This document shows positions 7,311 to 13,688 of a DNA stretch of 15,824 nucleotides, piece by piece. Every line of letters begins with the position of its first letter. Positions within the stretch are counted from its first letter, which is position 1. A program made the translations under genes and the position numbers. Location of the stretch: contig LCJJ01000014.1 of assembly GCA_000999175.1 (NCBI GenBank), forward strand, positions 1 through 15,824. Reading direction: 5' to 3'. The notes under the pieces were generated by a model, which did not search any database, was not told the origin of the DNA, and worked only from the letters and a program-made list of their open reading frames with translations. The stretch is from Parcubacteria group bacterium GW2011_GWB1_44_7. Lineage in GTDB: Bacteria; Patescibacteria; Paceibacteria; UBA9973; DSPV01.

Positions 7311-8336
7311 TTATTTTGGCAATCTTGCTATTAAAGCATTTTTATCTATCTTGTATGCTCTGACAAAAGAATCATTAACATGAGCATAAAGCAAACCTTC
7401 ATCGTTATTTAATTCAACAAAGTCACTGGCAAAAGTTATCGTTACAGCGTCGGGGTCCTCAAAAAGCGGTTCAGGCGCAACCCAAGGAATTTCTCCGGTA
7501 GTCGGATTAAACACAAATAATCCTGGTCGGAATTTTTTGTATATTTTCTTATCTTTAGTTATTTCGCTCTTTTCTCGGCCATTCATAATACCAACAAGAA
7601 GGTCGCCATGTTTTATGAAATCAGGAGAAAATATCGTGCAGGGCGAAGCATGCTCGGCGCACCATTCTTTACCGTCTTTTTTGGGATGAAATGGAATACC
7701 AATTGGTTGCCATAGCGAACTAAAATTTTTTGCTTTAGCCGAAGCGATGACAGAGTAATCTTTATTGTTTGATTCCGTCAGATTTATCCTATATCCGTTA
7801 GTGATAATGGGCGAAATTACCACTTCTTTATATCCCCGATTTTTTCCTTCAAGTGGTTTCATAACTGGTGCCGCGGTGTTCAGAGAATCAAGAGACGAAC
7901 CCTTTGCGTGTCCCAAATAAACGCGATATCCGCGCTTTTTGTCCAACATAAATGCGATGGTGAAATAAATATGTTTTATTCCTTTTTCGTCGGTGTAAAT
8001 ATCTGGATCTTCAAGCCCGAGAAATTTACCGTCGCATTCTTTGCCAAGTTCGACAATTTGTTTTTCAATGCCGATTATTTTTAGGACTGAAATTTTGTGC
8101 CAATTCAAACCATCTCGGCTTTCAACTTGCCACAACTCGCTTTGGTCAATATAACCGGCGACATTTTCGTTGCCGACCCTTTTGGTAATTATTCGTACCA
8201 AGCCCCTTTTTGTTCCAGTATTAAAAGTTTGTTTGTCAACCGTTAATGCCATTAACAACTCATCTTTTGAATTGATTTTACCAATTGCCGGTTTGACATA
8301 CATTAAGACGGCATCATTCAAACGTTTAGTTTCCAT
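7311..8336 (-). CDS. Divergent single-propeller protein related to GH130/GH43-type glycosidases
   Basis: A 341-residue protein, about the size of one propeller domain. It carries recurring blade-like motifs: W-Q-V-E-S-R-D-G-L-N-W, LEDPDIYTDEKGIKHIYFT (EDPD at 109-112, in the place of EDPR in its neighbours), a second FEDPD (292-296), WCAEHASPC and a LLYAHV strand near the end. The Arg of the EDPR motif is replaced by Asp. It is probably a glycan-acting or glycan-binding five-bladed propeller, but its substrate and activity are not established. The ATG at 8336 has no Shine-Dalgarno. Spacing of 10 nt to the gene before and 2 nt to the gene after places it in one operon with the two tandem proteins. 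Confidence 0.62.
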   Translation of the reverse strand: METKRLNDAVLMYVKPAIGKINSKDELLMALTVDKQTFNTGTKRGLVRIITKRVGNENVAGYIDQSELWQVESRDGLNWHKISVLKIIGIEKQIVELGKECDGKFLGLEDPDIYTDEKGIKHIYFTIAFMLDKKRGYRVYLGHAKGSSLDSLNTAAPVMKPLEGKNRGYKEVVISPIITNGYRINLTESNNKDYSVIASAKAKNFSSLWQPIGIPFHPKKDGKEWCAEHASPCTIFSPDFIKHGDLLVGIMNGREKSEITKDKKIYKKFRPGLFVFNPTTGEIPWVAPEPLFEDPDAVTITFASDFVELNNDEGLLYAHVNDSFVRAYKIDKNALIARLPK

Positions 8337-8346
8337 GAATTTTTTA

Positions 8347-10239
8347 TTAAATTTTTACCGTTCGCATTATCATTTTAATTTCCGCGTCTTTTTTTAAATC
8401 GTCCAAAAATTTATCAAATGATGCCGAAGCGACGCAGGATACTTTGTCGGCCCCGCCATAATAAACAAACAATTCATTATCTTTTACAACTGCGCCGCAG
8501 GAATAAACCACTCCAGCTTTGAAACCTTCATTTTCATAGGACATATCCGGTTCTAAAATCGGTCGGCGGGAGCGATAAAGAACTTTGGTTGGGTCTTTTT
8601 TATCTAAAATCATAGCCCCGATTTTATAGCGGTTAGGGTCGTGTCGGTCCATGGCGTGATAAAGCAGAAGCCAGCCGTAAGGAGTTTTAATTGGCGGCGG
8701 TCCGGCGCCGCGGATTGAATTGTCCCAAGCGTGCGTCCGGTCGCTCGCGCCGCTAAAGCGACTATCAACAAATTTTCCGTTTTTGAAATTTAAATCATCA
8801 AGATAGCTGATAGAAATTGTTGGCGAAACGCTGTTGAGCAAAGCAAATTTTCCGTTGATTTTTTCCGGAAACAACACCCAATTCTTATGGATTTGGCCGG
8901 GCGGCGAAATTAAAATCGGTTTCTTCCAATGCCAGCGTTGGTTTTTGAAATCCGCCAATTTAATTGAAGACAAAGCTAAACGCAGTGAACCCCAGCCGTC
9001 AAAAGCCGTATAAATCATATAAACAGTGTCGTCAATTAAAGTTAAACGCGGGTCCTCGCAACCGCCGTTACCGCCACCACCCGACGCGTAAGCGAGAAAC
9101 GGTCGATTGACAATCGGTCGATTGTCCATGTGAACACCTTCAAATTTTTCTCTTGGCCAATAGGCCGGTTCAAATTCACGCTCTAGAAAATTTACGCCGT
9201 CATTGGAAGCGGTATGACCGACGGAAGAAATACTATCGCGACCGACAGCGCGATAGAGCAAGTGAACTTTACCATTTTCGTAAAGCGCCGCTGGATTGAA
9301 AGTCGCTTCGCTTTCCCAGTAATTTTTACCATTTGGCGAGATAATCGGATTTTCAACTTTTCTAGCTAAACCGCCCTTTGTGCCCGTTGTTTTTCCAAAT
9401 ACGGAGAAACGAGGTAGGGCGACAGTCAGTAAATCCTTGCCGCCAAACCACCAGTAAAGAGCGATTTGGTCTTTAAGAAAAGCGCCACCCAGCGCCACCG
9501 GTTTTTTCTTGGCGCCATCCGTAAAATTTTGTTCAAACAATGGCCATTCGCTGCGCCAAATTACTTGCTCCGGGTCATTTAAGGAAAAAACCGCCAAACC
9601 AATCTGAAGTTGATAATTTTCATCTTTGGCAAAAGAGGCGTCATAAATTAAGTAAATACCATCGGTTTCTTTTTCCACCGCCAAAACAGATAATGGTCCG
9701 CTATCAAAAAAACCGTTACGCGGCGGCAAAGCGACAGTTTTGCTAATTTCCCAAGTTTTAAAGTTTTTGGAATAAGCGACCTGAAGTCCTTGCTTGTCGC
9801 TGTAATATAAAGCGTACTTGCTTTTCCAACCCGAAACTGGTCGGCCTCGGGCCGATAAATTTGGCACCAAGAAACCCGAATCGGGAATTTTGTCTGTTTC
9901 AATTTCTTTCCACCTCTTTAAATCGGTGGATTCGGCGGCGTGAGTAATTAAACCTTTGTTAGTTTGTTCCACATAAGTTAAGAACCACCCGCCGCGCTTT
10001 TTAGAAATTTTGAAATTATTATAATTTTTCGCTTCCAGCGGCATTTTTTTGAAATTTGTCAAAACCGCTTTCTCGCAGACATTGCCAAAATCAATGCCGT
10101 CGCGGCTGCCGGCGAAACAAAGCCAGGATTCTTTTTCGGCCAATAATTGGTAAAAAATGAACGGTTTGCCGTCGGCTTGAGTAACGGCCAACGGTCGTTT
10201 TTTTAGGGAAGATTTTTTTGAAGAAATATCGCGTGCCAT
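8347..10239 (-). CDS. Double-propeller protein with C-terminal GH130 domain and degenerate N-terminal propeller
   Basis: Read from the ATG at 10239 this is a 630-residue cytoplasmic protein; a TTG at 10260 would add 7 residues and is less likely. Residues about 290-618 are a full GH130-type propeller: WESEATFNPAAL, HLLYRAVGRD, GGCEDPRLTLIDDTVYMIYT (GCEDPR 393-398), LFPEKINGKF, GAGPPPIKTPYGWLLLYH and VYYGGAD. Residues about 1-288 have propeller-like strands and repeats of the W/F-x-x-S-x-D pattern (AGSRDGIDF, AYSKNFKTWE) but no EDPR and few GH130 landmarks. This half may be a binding or structural domain. A Gly-rich loop precedes the catalytic motif. It is the first gene of the operon, divergent from scpA. 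The role is probably intracellular mannoside phosphorolysis. Confidence 0.78.
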   Translation of the reverse strand: MARDISSKKSSLKKRPLAVTQADGKPFIFYQLLAEKESWLCFAGSRDGIDFGNVCEKAVLTNFKKMPLEAKNYNNFKISKKRGGWFLTYVEQTNKGLITHAAESTDLKRWKEIETDKIPDSGFLVPNLSARGRPVSGWKSKYALYYSDKQGLQVAYSKNFKTWEISKTVALPPRNGFFDSGPLSVLAVEKETDGIYLIYDASFAKDENYQLQIGLAVFSLNDPEQVIWRSEWPLFEQNFTDGAKKKPVALGGAFLKDQIALYWWFGGKDLLTVALPRFSVFGKTTGTKGGLARKVENPIISPNGKNYWESEATFNPAALYENGKVHLLYRAVGRDSISSVGHTASNDGVNFLEREFEPAYWPREKFEGVHMDNRPIVNRPFLAYASGGGGNGGCEDPRLTLIDDTVYMIYTAFDGWGSLRLALSSIKLADFKNQRWHWKKPILISPPGQIHKNWVLFPEKINGKFALLNSVSPTISISYLDDLNFKNGKFVDSRFSGASDRTHAWDNSIRGAGPPPIKTPYGWLLLYHAMDRHDPNRYKIGAMILDKKDPTKVLYRSRRPILEPDMSYENEGFKAGVVYSCGAVVKDNELFVYYGGADKVSCVASASFDKFLDDLKKDAEIKMIMRTVKI

Positions 10240-10266
10240 TAGAACAAAAACTAAAGACAAAAAGCC

Positions 10267-10284
10267 GTTGTTTTAAACGACAAC
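10267..10284. promoter_or_regulatory. Short inverted repeat in the leader of the propeller operon
   Basis: GTTGT (10267-10271) and ACAAC (10280-10284) are separated by 8 nt. The repeat lies between a minus-strand TATAAT (10301-10296) and the start codon at 10239, a position that would suit an operator. The arms are only 5 bp, so chance is a real alternative. Confidence 0.25.
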
Positions 10285-10290
10285 TTAACT

Positions 10291-10319
10291 ATGATATTAT
10301 ACTCCTTATTGTCTATAAT
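10291..10319 (+). promoter_or_regulatory. Putative scpA promoter
   Basis: ATGATA at 10291-10296 (4/6), a 17-bp spacer and a perfect TATAAT at 10314-10319. The expected transcription start, near 10326, falls inside the DnaA-box-like 9-mer. The leader to the ATG at 10364 is about 38 nt. On the opposite strand a TATAAT at 10301-10296 could serve the propeller operon, so this is a divergent promoter region. Confidence 0.5.
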
Positions 10320-10320
10320 T

Positions 10321-10329
10321 TTATCCACA
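10321..10329 (+). promoter_or_regulatory. Perfect DnaA-box-like 9-mer (TTATCCACA)
   Basis: An exact match to the DnaA-box consensus, immediately downstream of the putative scpA -10 and overlapping the predicted transcription start. Bound protein there would repress scpA. It is a lone box, not an origin cluster. The same 9-mer occurs inverted at 701-709. Confidence 0.4.
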
Positions 10330-10363
10330 GGTATCCTGATTGAGAAGACATTAAGATTTGGCA

Positions 10364-11092
10364 ATGGAAACAGAAATATACAAAGTAAAAACCTCGGTTT
10401 TTGAAGGGCCGCTGGAATTATTGTTGAATTTAATTGAAAGGCGAAAACTTTTAATCAATGAAATAACCTTGGCCCAGGTGGCCGATGATTTTATTGCTTA
10501 TGTCAAAAACTCGGAAAAATTTCCAGTGGCGGAAAGCGCCAATTTTATTTTAATCGCTTCCACTTTGGTTTTGATTAAATCAAAATCACTTTTACCGGCG
10601 CTAGATTTGACTGATGAAGAGGAAGGTGACGTGGAAGAATTGAAACAGCGGCTTAAAATTTACCAGCGGATGCGTCAGCTTAGTCGTCAAGTTTCTGTCT
10701 TGTTCGGCAAACAGCCAATTTTTTTGCCGCAGCCGCCGGAGCGTTCGCCGGTTTTTTCTCCGGACAGTCGTTTTACCGTTGTTTTTGCCGCCACACTTAT
10801 CGGAGAAATTTTGAAAAATTTACCCAAGTCGGAAATCTTAGCGCGGGCCGTGGTGGAGAAAGTTATTAGTTTGGAAGAAATGATAGAAAATCTGACTGGG
10901 CGGGTGAATGCTTGTCTGAAAATGAGTTTTCGCGAATTTGCCAAAATCAGTGGCGAGAAAAAAGTCAATATCATTGTCGGTTTTCTGGCGATGCTGGAAT
11001 TGGTAAAGCAGGGAGTAATTGCTGTGACTCAAGATAAAAATTTCGGCGATATTGAAATGGAAACCGAAAATCTCGGCGTGCCGAAATATTGA
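10364..11092 (+). CDS. scpA: Segregation and condensation protein A (ScpA kleisin)
   Basis: A 242-residue protein of usual ScpA length. The N-terminus holds the kleisin signature FEGPLELLLNLIERRKLLI followed by ITLAQVADDFIAYV (residues about 13-48). The next helix runs ANFILIASTLVLIKSKSLLP, as in ScpA. The C-terminal part (VISLEEMIENL...F..FAKISGEKKVNIIVGFLAMLELVKQGVIAV) is the winged-helix end that contacts the SMC head. ScpA bridges SMC heads and works with ScpB in chromosome condensation and segregation. ScpB and Smc are not in the window. I use the ATG at 10364; a TTG two codons earlier is also open. The putative promoter and DnaA box lie upstream, and the dCMP deaminase follows 33 nt later on the same strand. 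Confidence 0.9.
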   Translation: METEIYKVKTSVFEGPLELLLNLIERRKLLINEITLAQVADDFIAYVKNSEKFPVAESANFILIASTLVLIKSKSLLPALDLTDEEEGDVEELKQRLKIYQRMRQLSRQVSVLFGKQPIFLPQPPERSPVFSPDSRFTVVFAATLIGEILKNLPKSEILARAVVEKVISLEEMIENLTGRVNACLKMSFREFAKISGEKKVNIIVGFLAMLELVKQGVIAVTQDKNFGDIEMETENLGVPKY

Positions 11093-11125
11093 TTAAATCC
11101 CTTTTTTCGTCTAAACTTTTGTTTA

Positions 11126-11617
11126 ATGAAAAAAACAAAATCAAAGCGGCCATCGTGGGATGAATATTTTTTTGGCATCATGCGTTCTGTCGGCACTCGA
11201 GCGACTTGCAACCGCGGCCGCTCGGGATGCGTAATTGTTAGGGAAAAAAGGATAATTTCCACCGGTTATGTCGGGGCACCGGCCAGGTGCAAACATTGTG
11301 ACGAGGTTGGACATGAAATGCATACCGTTATCAATGACGATGGCACGCAATCTCGCCATTGTATTCGGACCACTCATGCCGAACAAAACGCCATTGTTCA
11401 AGCAGCCAGGGCCGGTGTCAGTACCGCCGGAGCGGTTTTATATTGTCAAATGTGCCCCTGCTATGCTTGCGCCAAAATTATTATCAATGCCGGCATAAAA
11501 AGAGTAGTGGCGGAAAATGATTATCACTCCGGCAAAAGAAGCAAGGAAATTTTTAAAGAAGCCGGCGTCAAATTTGAACAGCTTAACAAAAAGACGCAAA
11601 CCTATTCGGATATGTAA
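11126..11617 (+). CDS. dCMP deaminase (cytidine/deoxycytidylate deaminase family)
   Basis: A 163-residue cytoplasmic enzyme of usual dCMP-deaminase size. The zinc site is complete: H84-A-E86 in THAEQNAI with E86 as proton shuttle, and P111-C112-Y-A-C115 in CPCYACAK. The N-terminal SWDEYFFGIMRSVGTRATC and the GCVIV...ISTGYVGAP stretch are typical of the dCMP rather than the free-cytidine branch. It converts dCMP to dUMP, the substrate of the thymidylate synthase encoded at 13689-14528. The gene ends in ATG TAA, and the insertion sequence begins at the very next base; the last 7 bases are the target-site duplication. The reading frame is therefore unharmed, but the gene is cut off from the kinase it was paired with. 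Confidence 0.9.
   Translation: MKKTKSKRPSWDEYFFGIMRSVGTRATCNRGRSGCVIVREKRIISTGYVGAPARCKHCDEVGHEMHTVINDDGTQSRHCIRTTHAEQNAIVQAARAGVSTAGAVLYCQMCPCYACAKIIINAGIKRVVAENDYHSGKRSKEIFKEAGVKFEQLNKKTQTYSDM
11611..11617. repeat. Target-site duplication, left copy (TATGTAA)
   Basis: TATGTAA directly abuts the left end of the insertion sequence and recurs at 12517-12523 directly after its right end. It includes the deaminase stop codon. IS1595-family elements usually duplicate 8 bp; only 7 match here. Confidence 0.8.
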
Positions 11618-11642
11618 GGGTAAAGTTCAACTTTCGAACCTG
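11618..11642 (+). repeat. Left terminal inverted repeat of the IS
   Basis: Starts GGGTAAAGT and ends GAACCTG. It matches the complement of 12492-12516 in both outer blocks, 16 identical bases, with a mismatched 9-bp centre. It begins at the first base after the deaminase stop codon. Confidence 0.8.
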
Positions 11643-11649
11643 TTGATAA

Positions 11650-12444
11650 CTACGAATGCTTAAATAATGTTGCTAATAAAGACCTTTCTTGCTGTTTAAA
11701 CTTTTGATTTCGATGATTGTATCGCCAAACGTATTCGCCCAGATACAAGTGTAGCATTTTTCTCCGAATCCCGCCTTTGGCCGAGAGTTTTCTTTTGAGG
11801 TAACCCCAGAATCCTTCCAGCCCGTTGATGTGATTTCCTTTCTGGTCGGAGTACTCATTCTTCCCATGTTCCACCATGCGGTGAACATAACCTTTGGCGG
11901 CAATGCCGGTGTAACCGCGCCAAGTGTCCGAGCAAACCACAGAACCTCTTTTAACTTTCTTCTCAATGATTGGTTGCAAGTCCTCAGCTTCAACATTGTC
12001 AATCAGCTCGGCGAACACCTTGCCGTTCCGACACAAGATGCCAAAGACCGGTTGCTTGGTCGTGCCCCGACCCCGTTTTGATTCCACTGATATTCTCTTT
12101 ATTCCAAGCCGTTTATTCCTCCACTGGCCACCGACGTAAGTCTCGTCCACTTCCACTGTCCCTTCAAAGATCGGGGGCACATCTTTGGTCATGGAGATGC
12201 GGAGGAAACGCAGAGTTTTCAGAAGTTTGTGTTTGGTGATTTTTATTCTCTCTAGGATCATGTTAGTGGAATGAGCCAAAACAAATTCGGATATTACTTG
12301 TCTCAAAAGTTTTTCCTTGAGGTTAACGGGGTTGTTTTTTGGTTTGAAAGTTTTCCGGCAATGACGACATTTCAATCGGCCATCGGCGGTTTTCCAAAAC
12401 TTATTTTTCAAACAACTGGGACATTTTTTCTTTCTCCGGTTCAT
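11650..12444 (-). CDS. IS1595-family (ISXO2-like) transposase
   Basis: A 264-residue, basic protein. An N-terminal zinc ribbon (C8-x2-C11, C26-x2-C29) is followed by a helical DNA-binding region and an ISXO2-like DDE domain. The catalytic residues are visible: VEVD100-ETYVGG, CSD173-TWRGY, and NHINGLE210-GFWGYLK217. The spacing from the last acid to Lys (7 residues) is the DDEK arrangement. It cuts and moves the element by recognising the terminal repeats. The gene is full length with no frameshift. Its start codon at 12444 lies in one arm of a perfect 7-bp hairpin (12443-12460), which may limit its translation. It is transcribed against the deaminase and kinase genes. Confidence 0.9.
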   Translation of the reverse strand: MNRRKKKCPSCLKNKFWKTADGRLKCRHCRKTFKPKNNPVNLKEKLLRQVISEFVLAHSTNMILERIKITKHKLLKTLRFLRISMTKDVPPIFEGTVEVDETYVGGQWRNKRLGIKRISVESKRGRGTTKQPVFGILCRNGKVFAELIDNVEAEDLQPIIEKKVKRGSVVCSDTWRGYTGIAAKGYVHRMVEHGKNEYSDQKGNHINGLEGFWGYLKRKLSAKGGIRRKMLHLYLGEYVWRYNHRNQKFKQQERSLLATLFKHS

Positions 12445-12460
12445 GCTAGAATACTAGCAT
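12443..12460. repeat. Perfect hairpin over the transposase start codon
   Basis: ATGCTAG-AATA-CTAGCAT: 7-bp arms with a 4-nt loop. Two bases of the transposase start codon (12442-12444 on the minus strand) lie in the arm, so in mRNA the initiation site would be paired. Such hairpins in insertion sequences can block translation of read-through transcripts; here that role is inferred. Confidence 0.6.
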
Positions 12461-12516
12461 TCGCAGGTTCATTATTTAGACTTTACCCTCGCAGGTTCAT
12501 TATTTAGACTTTACCC
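12461..12516. repeat. 28-bp tandem duplication of the IS right end
   Basis: Two identical 28-bp units, 12461-12488 and 12489-12516, each starting TCGCAGGTTC and ending ACTTTACCC. Each contains a complete 25-bp right inverted repeat. Only the outer copy touches the target-site duplication. Confidence 0.92.
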
Positions 12517-12523
12517 TATGTAA
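12517..12523. repeat. Target-site duplication, right copy (TATGTAA)
   Basis: Directly follows the outer right end of the IS and matches 11611-11617. The kinase ATG begins 1 nt later, at 12525. Confidence 0.8.
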
Positions 12524-12524
12524 T

Positions 12525-13073
12525 ATGGCGAAAATAATTTTAGGATTAGTCGGGCCGATTGCCAGCGGCAAAGACGCAAGCAAAAAATATCTGGAGAAAA
12601 AATACGGCGCGCTCGGTTGCCGGTTTTCTTCAATTTTGCGGGATATTTTGGAACGGATTAATTTGCCGAATAGCCGGGAAAATATGCAAGGTCTCTCCAC
12701 GATTTTGCGGCAAAAATTCGGCGAAGATATTTTGGCGAAAGCTGTCGCTACCGATGCGGTTAAATTAAAAAGCCGCACTGTGGTAGTAGACGGCGTCCGG
12801 CGTTTGGCAGATATAAAATTTTTGGAACGGGCGCCGGGTTTTACGCTGGTGGCGATTGACGCCAAACCGGAAATTCGTTATGAGCGTTTAGTGAAGCGCG
12901 CTGAAAACTCGGGTGACGCTAAAAAAACCTATAAGCAGTTCCTCAAAGACCACCAATATGAAACTGAACTGGCTGTTCCCGTGTTAATGAAAAAAGCTAA
13001 ATCTAAATTAGATAACAACGGTTCACTTGCCGATTTATACAAACAAATTGATAAATTGATTGCCCAGTTCTAA
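12525..13073 (+). CDS. P-loop nucleotide kinase-like protein (deoxynucleoside monophosphate kinase or dephospho-CoA kinase fold)
   Basis: A 182-residue P-loop protein. The Walker A loop is G10-PIAS-G15-K16-D17, with Asp where Ser/Thr is usual. The SGKD form is also seen in phage-T4-type deoxynucleoside monophosphate kinases, which is knowledge from memory. Further landmarks are a helix with RDILERINLP, the strand RTVVVDGVRR (Walker-B-like, VVVDG), and a LID-like R-rich part IRYERLVKRAENSG. The length fits NMP-kinase-fold enzymes. Context favours a role in dNTP supply: before the IS inserted, this gene followed the dCMP deaminase with 1 nt between stop and start, and thyA and folA lie just downstream. 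A dephospho-CoA-kinase-like NTPase is an alternative. After the insertion it may have lost its original promoter. Confidence 0.62.
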   Translation: MAKIILGLVGPIASGKDASKKYLEKKYGALGCRFSSILRDILERINLPNSRENMQGLSTILRQKFGEDILAKAVATDAVKLKSRTVVVDGVRRLADIKFLERAPGFTLVAIDAKPEIRYERLVKRAENSGDAKKTYKQFLKDHQYETELAVPVLMKKAKSKLDNNGSLADLYKQIDKLIAQF

Positions 13074-13090
13074 TATTCTAAAATATCGAG

Positions 13091-13128
13091 ATACACTAAC
13101 CAACAGCGATCGCTGTTTTTAGGTGTAT
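13091..13128. repeat. 38-bp palindromic element, copy A
   Basis: Starts ATACACTAAC, ends AGGTGTAT, with a perfect inner 16-bp palindrome AACAGCGATCGCTGTT. It has the same length and the same end and core pattern as copies at 14633 and 15247. It lies between the convergent kinase and folA genes, 17 nt after one stop and 10 nt before the other. One arm has a mismatch (TTAGGTGTAT against TTAGTGTAT in the others). Confidence 0.75.
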
Positions 13129-13138
13129 GGATGTTTAT

Positions 13139-13645
13139 TTAGATAAAACGGCAGTAAATTTTGAAATTGTAATTATAATTGTTTTTATCGTTTTTCATGT
13201 GAGGTTCTTCTTTTTCCAAAGTCCATTTATTTTGGGCAATAGTTGGGAAAAAAGCATCACCGGAACCGTTATAATCCACTTCGGTAATATATAACCTATT
13301 CGCCAGCGGCAACATTTGCCGATAGACGCTGGCGCCGCCGATGACAAAAATTTCTTCATCACCAATTATTTTCATCGCTTCCTCTATGCTATTTATCGTT
13401 TCCGCGCCGGAAAATTTTTTATTCTTTTTGTCTGTCAAGACAATGTTTCGTCGGCCGGGCAAGGGCTTGCCGATTTTTTCTAAGATGGAGATAAAAGTGT
13501 TTTCACCCATTAAAACCGTTTTGCCTTTGGTGGTTTGGGCGAAATATTTCAAATCTGCTGGTAAATTCCAAGGCAAAGAATTTTTCAGGCCGATGACATT
13601 ATTTTTGCCGACAGCGGCGATGATATTGATTGCCGGTTTGTTCAT
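13139..13645 (-). CDS. folA: Dihydrofolate reductase
   Basis: A 168-residue enzyme of usual bacterial DHFR length. Visible landmarks: INIIAAVGKNNVIG at the N-terminus, LPWNLPAD31LKYF with the conserved acid that protonates the pterin, the NADPH-binding TVLMGENTF and RRNIVLT, and the VIGGASVY motif at 101-108. It reduces dihydrofolate, produced by the thymidylate synthase encoded just upstream, back to tetrahydrofolate. I chose the ATG at 13645; an ORF extension to 13696 would overlap thyA and translate through the hairpin at 13653-13683. The start codon lies about 10 nt beyond a terminator-like stem with a T-run, so expression may depend on read-through or attenuation. No Shine-Dalgarno is visible. 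Confidence 0.92.
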   Translation of the reverse strand: MNKPAINIIAAVGKNNVIGLKNSLPWNLPADLKYFAQTTKGKTVLMGENTFISILEKIGKPLPGRRNIVLTDKKNKKFSGAETINSIEEAMKIIGDEEIFVIGGASVYRQMLPLANRLYITEVDYNGSGDAFFPTIAQNKWTLEKEEPHMKNDKNNYNYNFKIYCRFI

Positions 13646-13652
13646 AAAATAA

Positions 13653-13683
13653 AAAGCTCTAGCGGGTTTGCCCGCCGAGCTTT
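13653..13683 (-). terminator. Intrinsic terminator-like hairpin between thyA and folA
   Basis: On the minus strand, AAAGCTC-G-GCGGG pairs with CCCGC-TA-GAGCTTT around a CAAA loop: 12 base pairs with one small internal bulge, followed by TTTTTATTTT. This is a textbook intrinsic terminator shape. It begins 5 nt after the thyA stop, and the T-run leads straight into the folA ATG. Confidence 0.7.
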
Positions 13684-13688
13684 GGTTT

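Larger units (their letters stand above)
11618..12516 (-). mobile_element. IS1595-family insertion sequence
   Basis: An 899-bp element with one transposase gene on the minus strand. The 25-bp terminal inverted repeats are visible: the left end (11618-11642) and the complement of the right end (12492-12516) both start GGGTAAAGT and both have GAACCTG at positions 19-25, with a divergent 9-bp middle. Ends starting with GGG are usual for IS1595. A 7-bp TATGTAA target duplication flanks the element. The right end is present twice in tandem (12461-12488 and 12489-12516), and the duplication abuts the outer copy. With the transposase intact and the ends and target duplication preserved, the insertion looks recent. 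Confidence 0.88.

Noticed and set aside
10261..10363. Replication origin near the DnaA box
   Set aside because: There is only one box, no cluster or unwinding region, and no dnaA or dnaN next to it.
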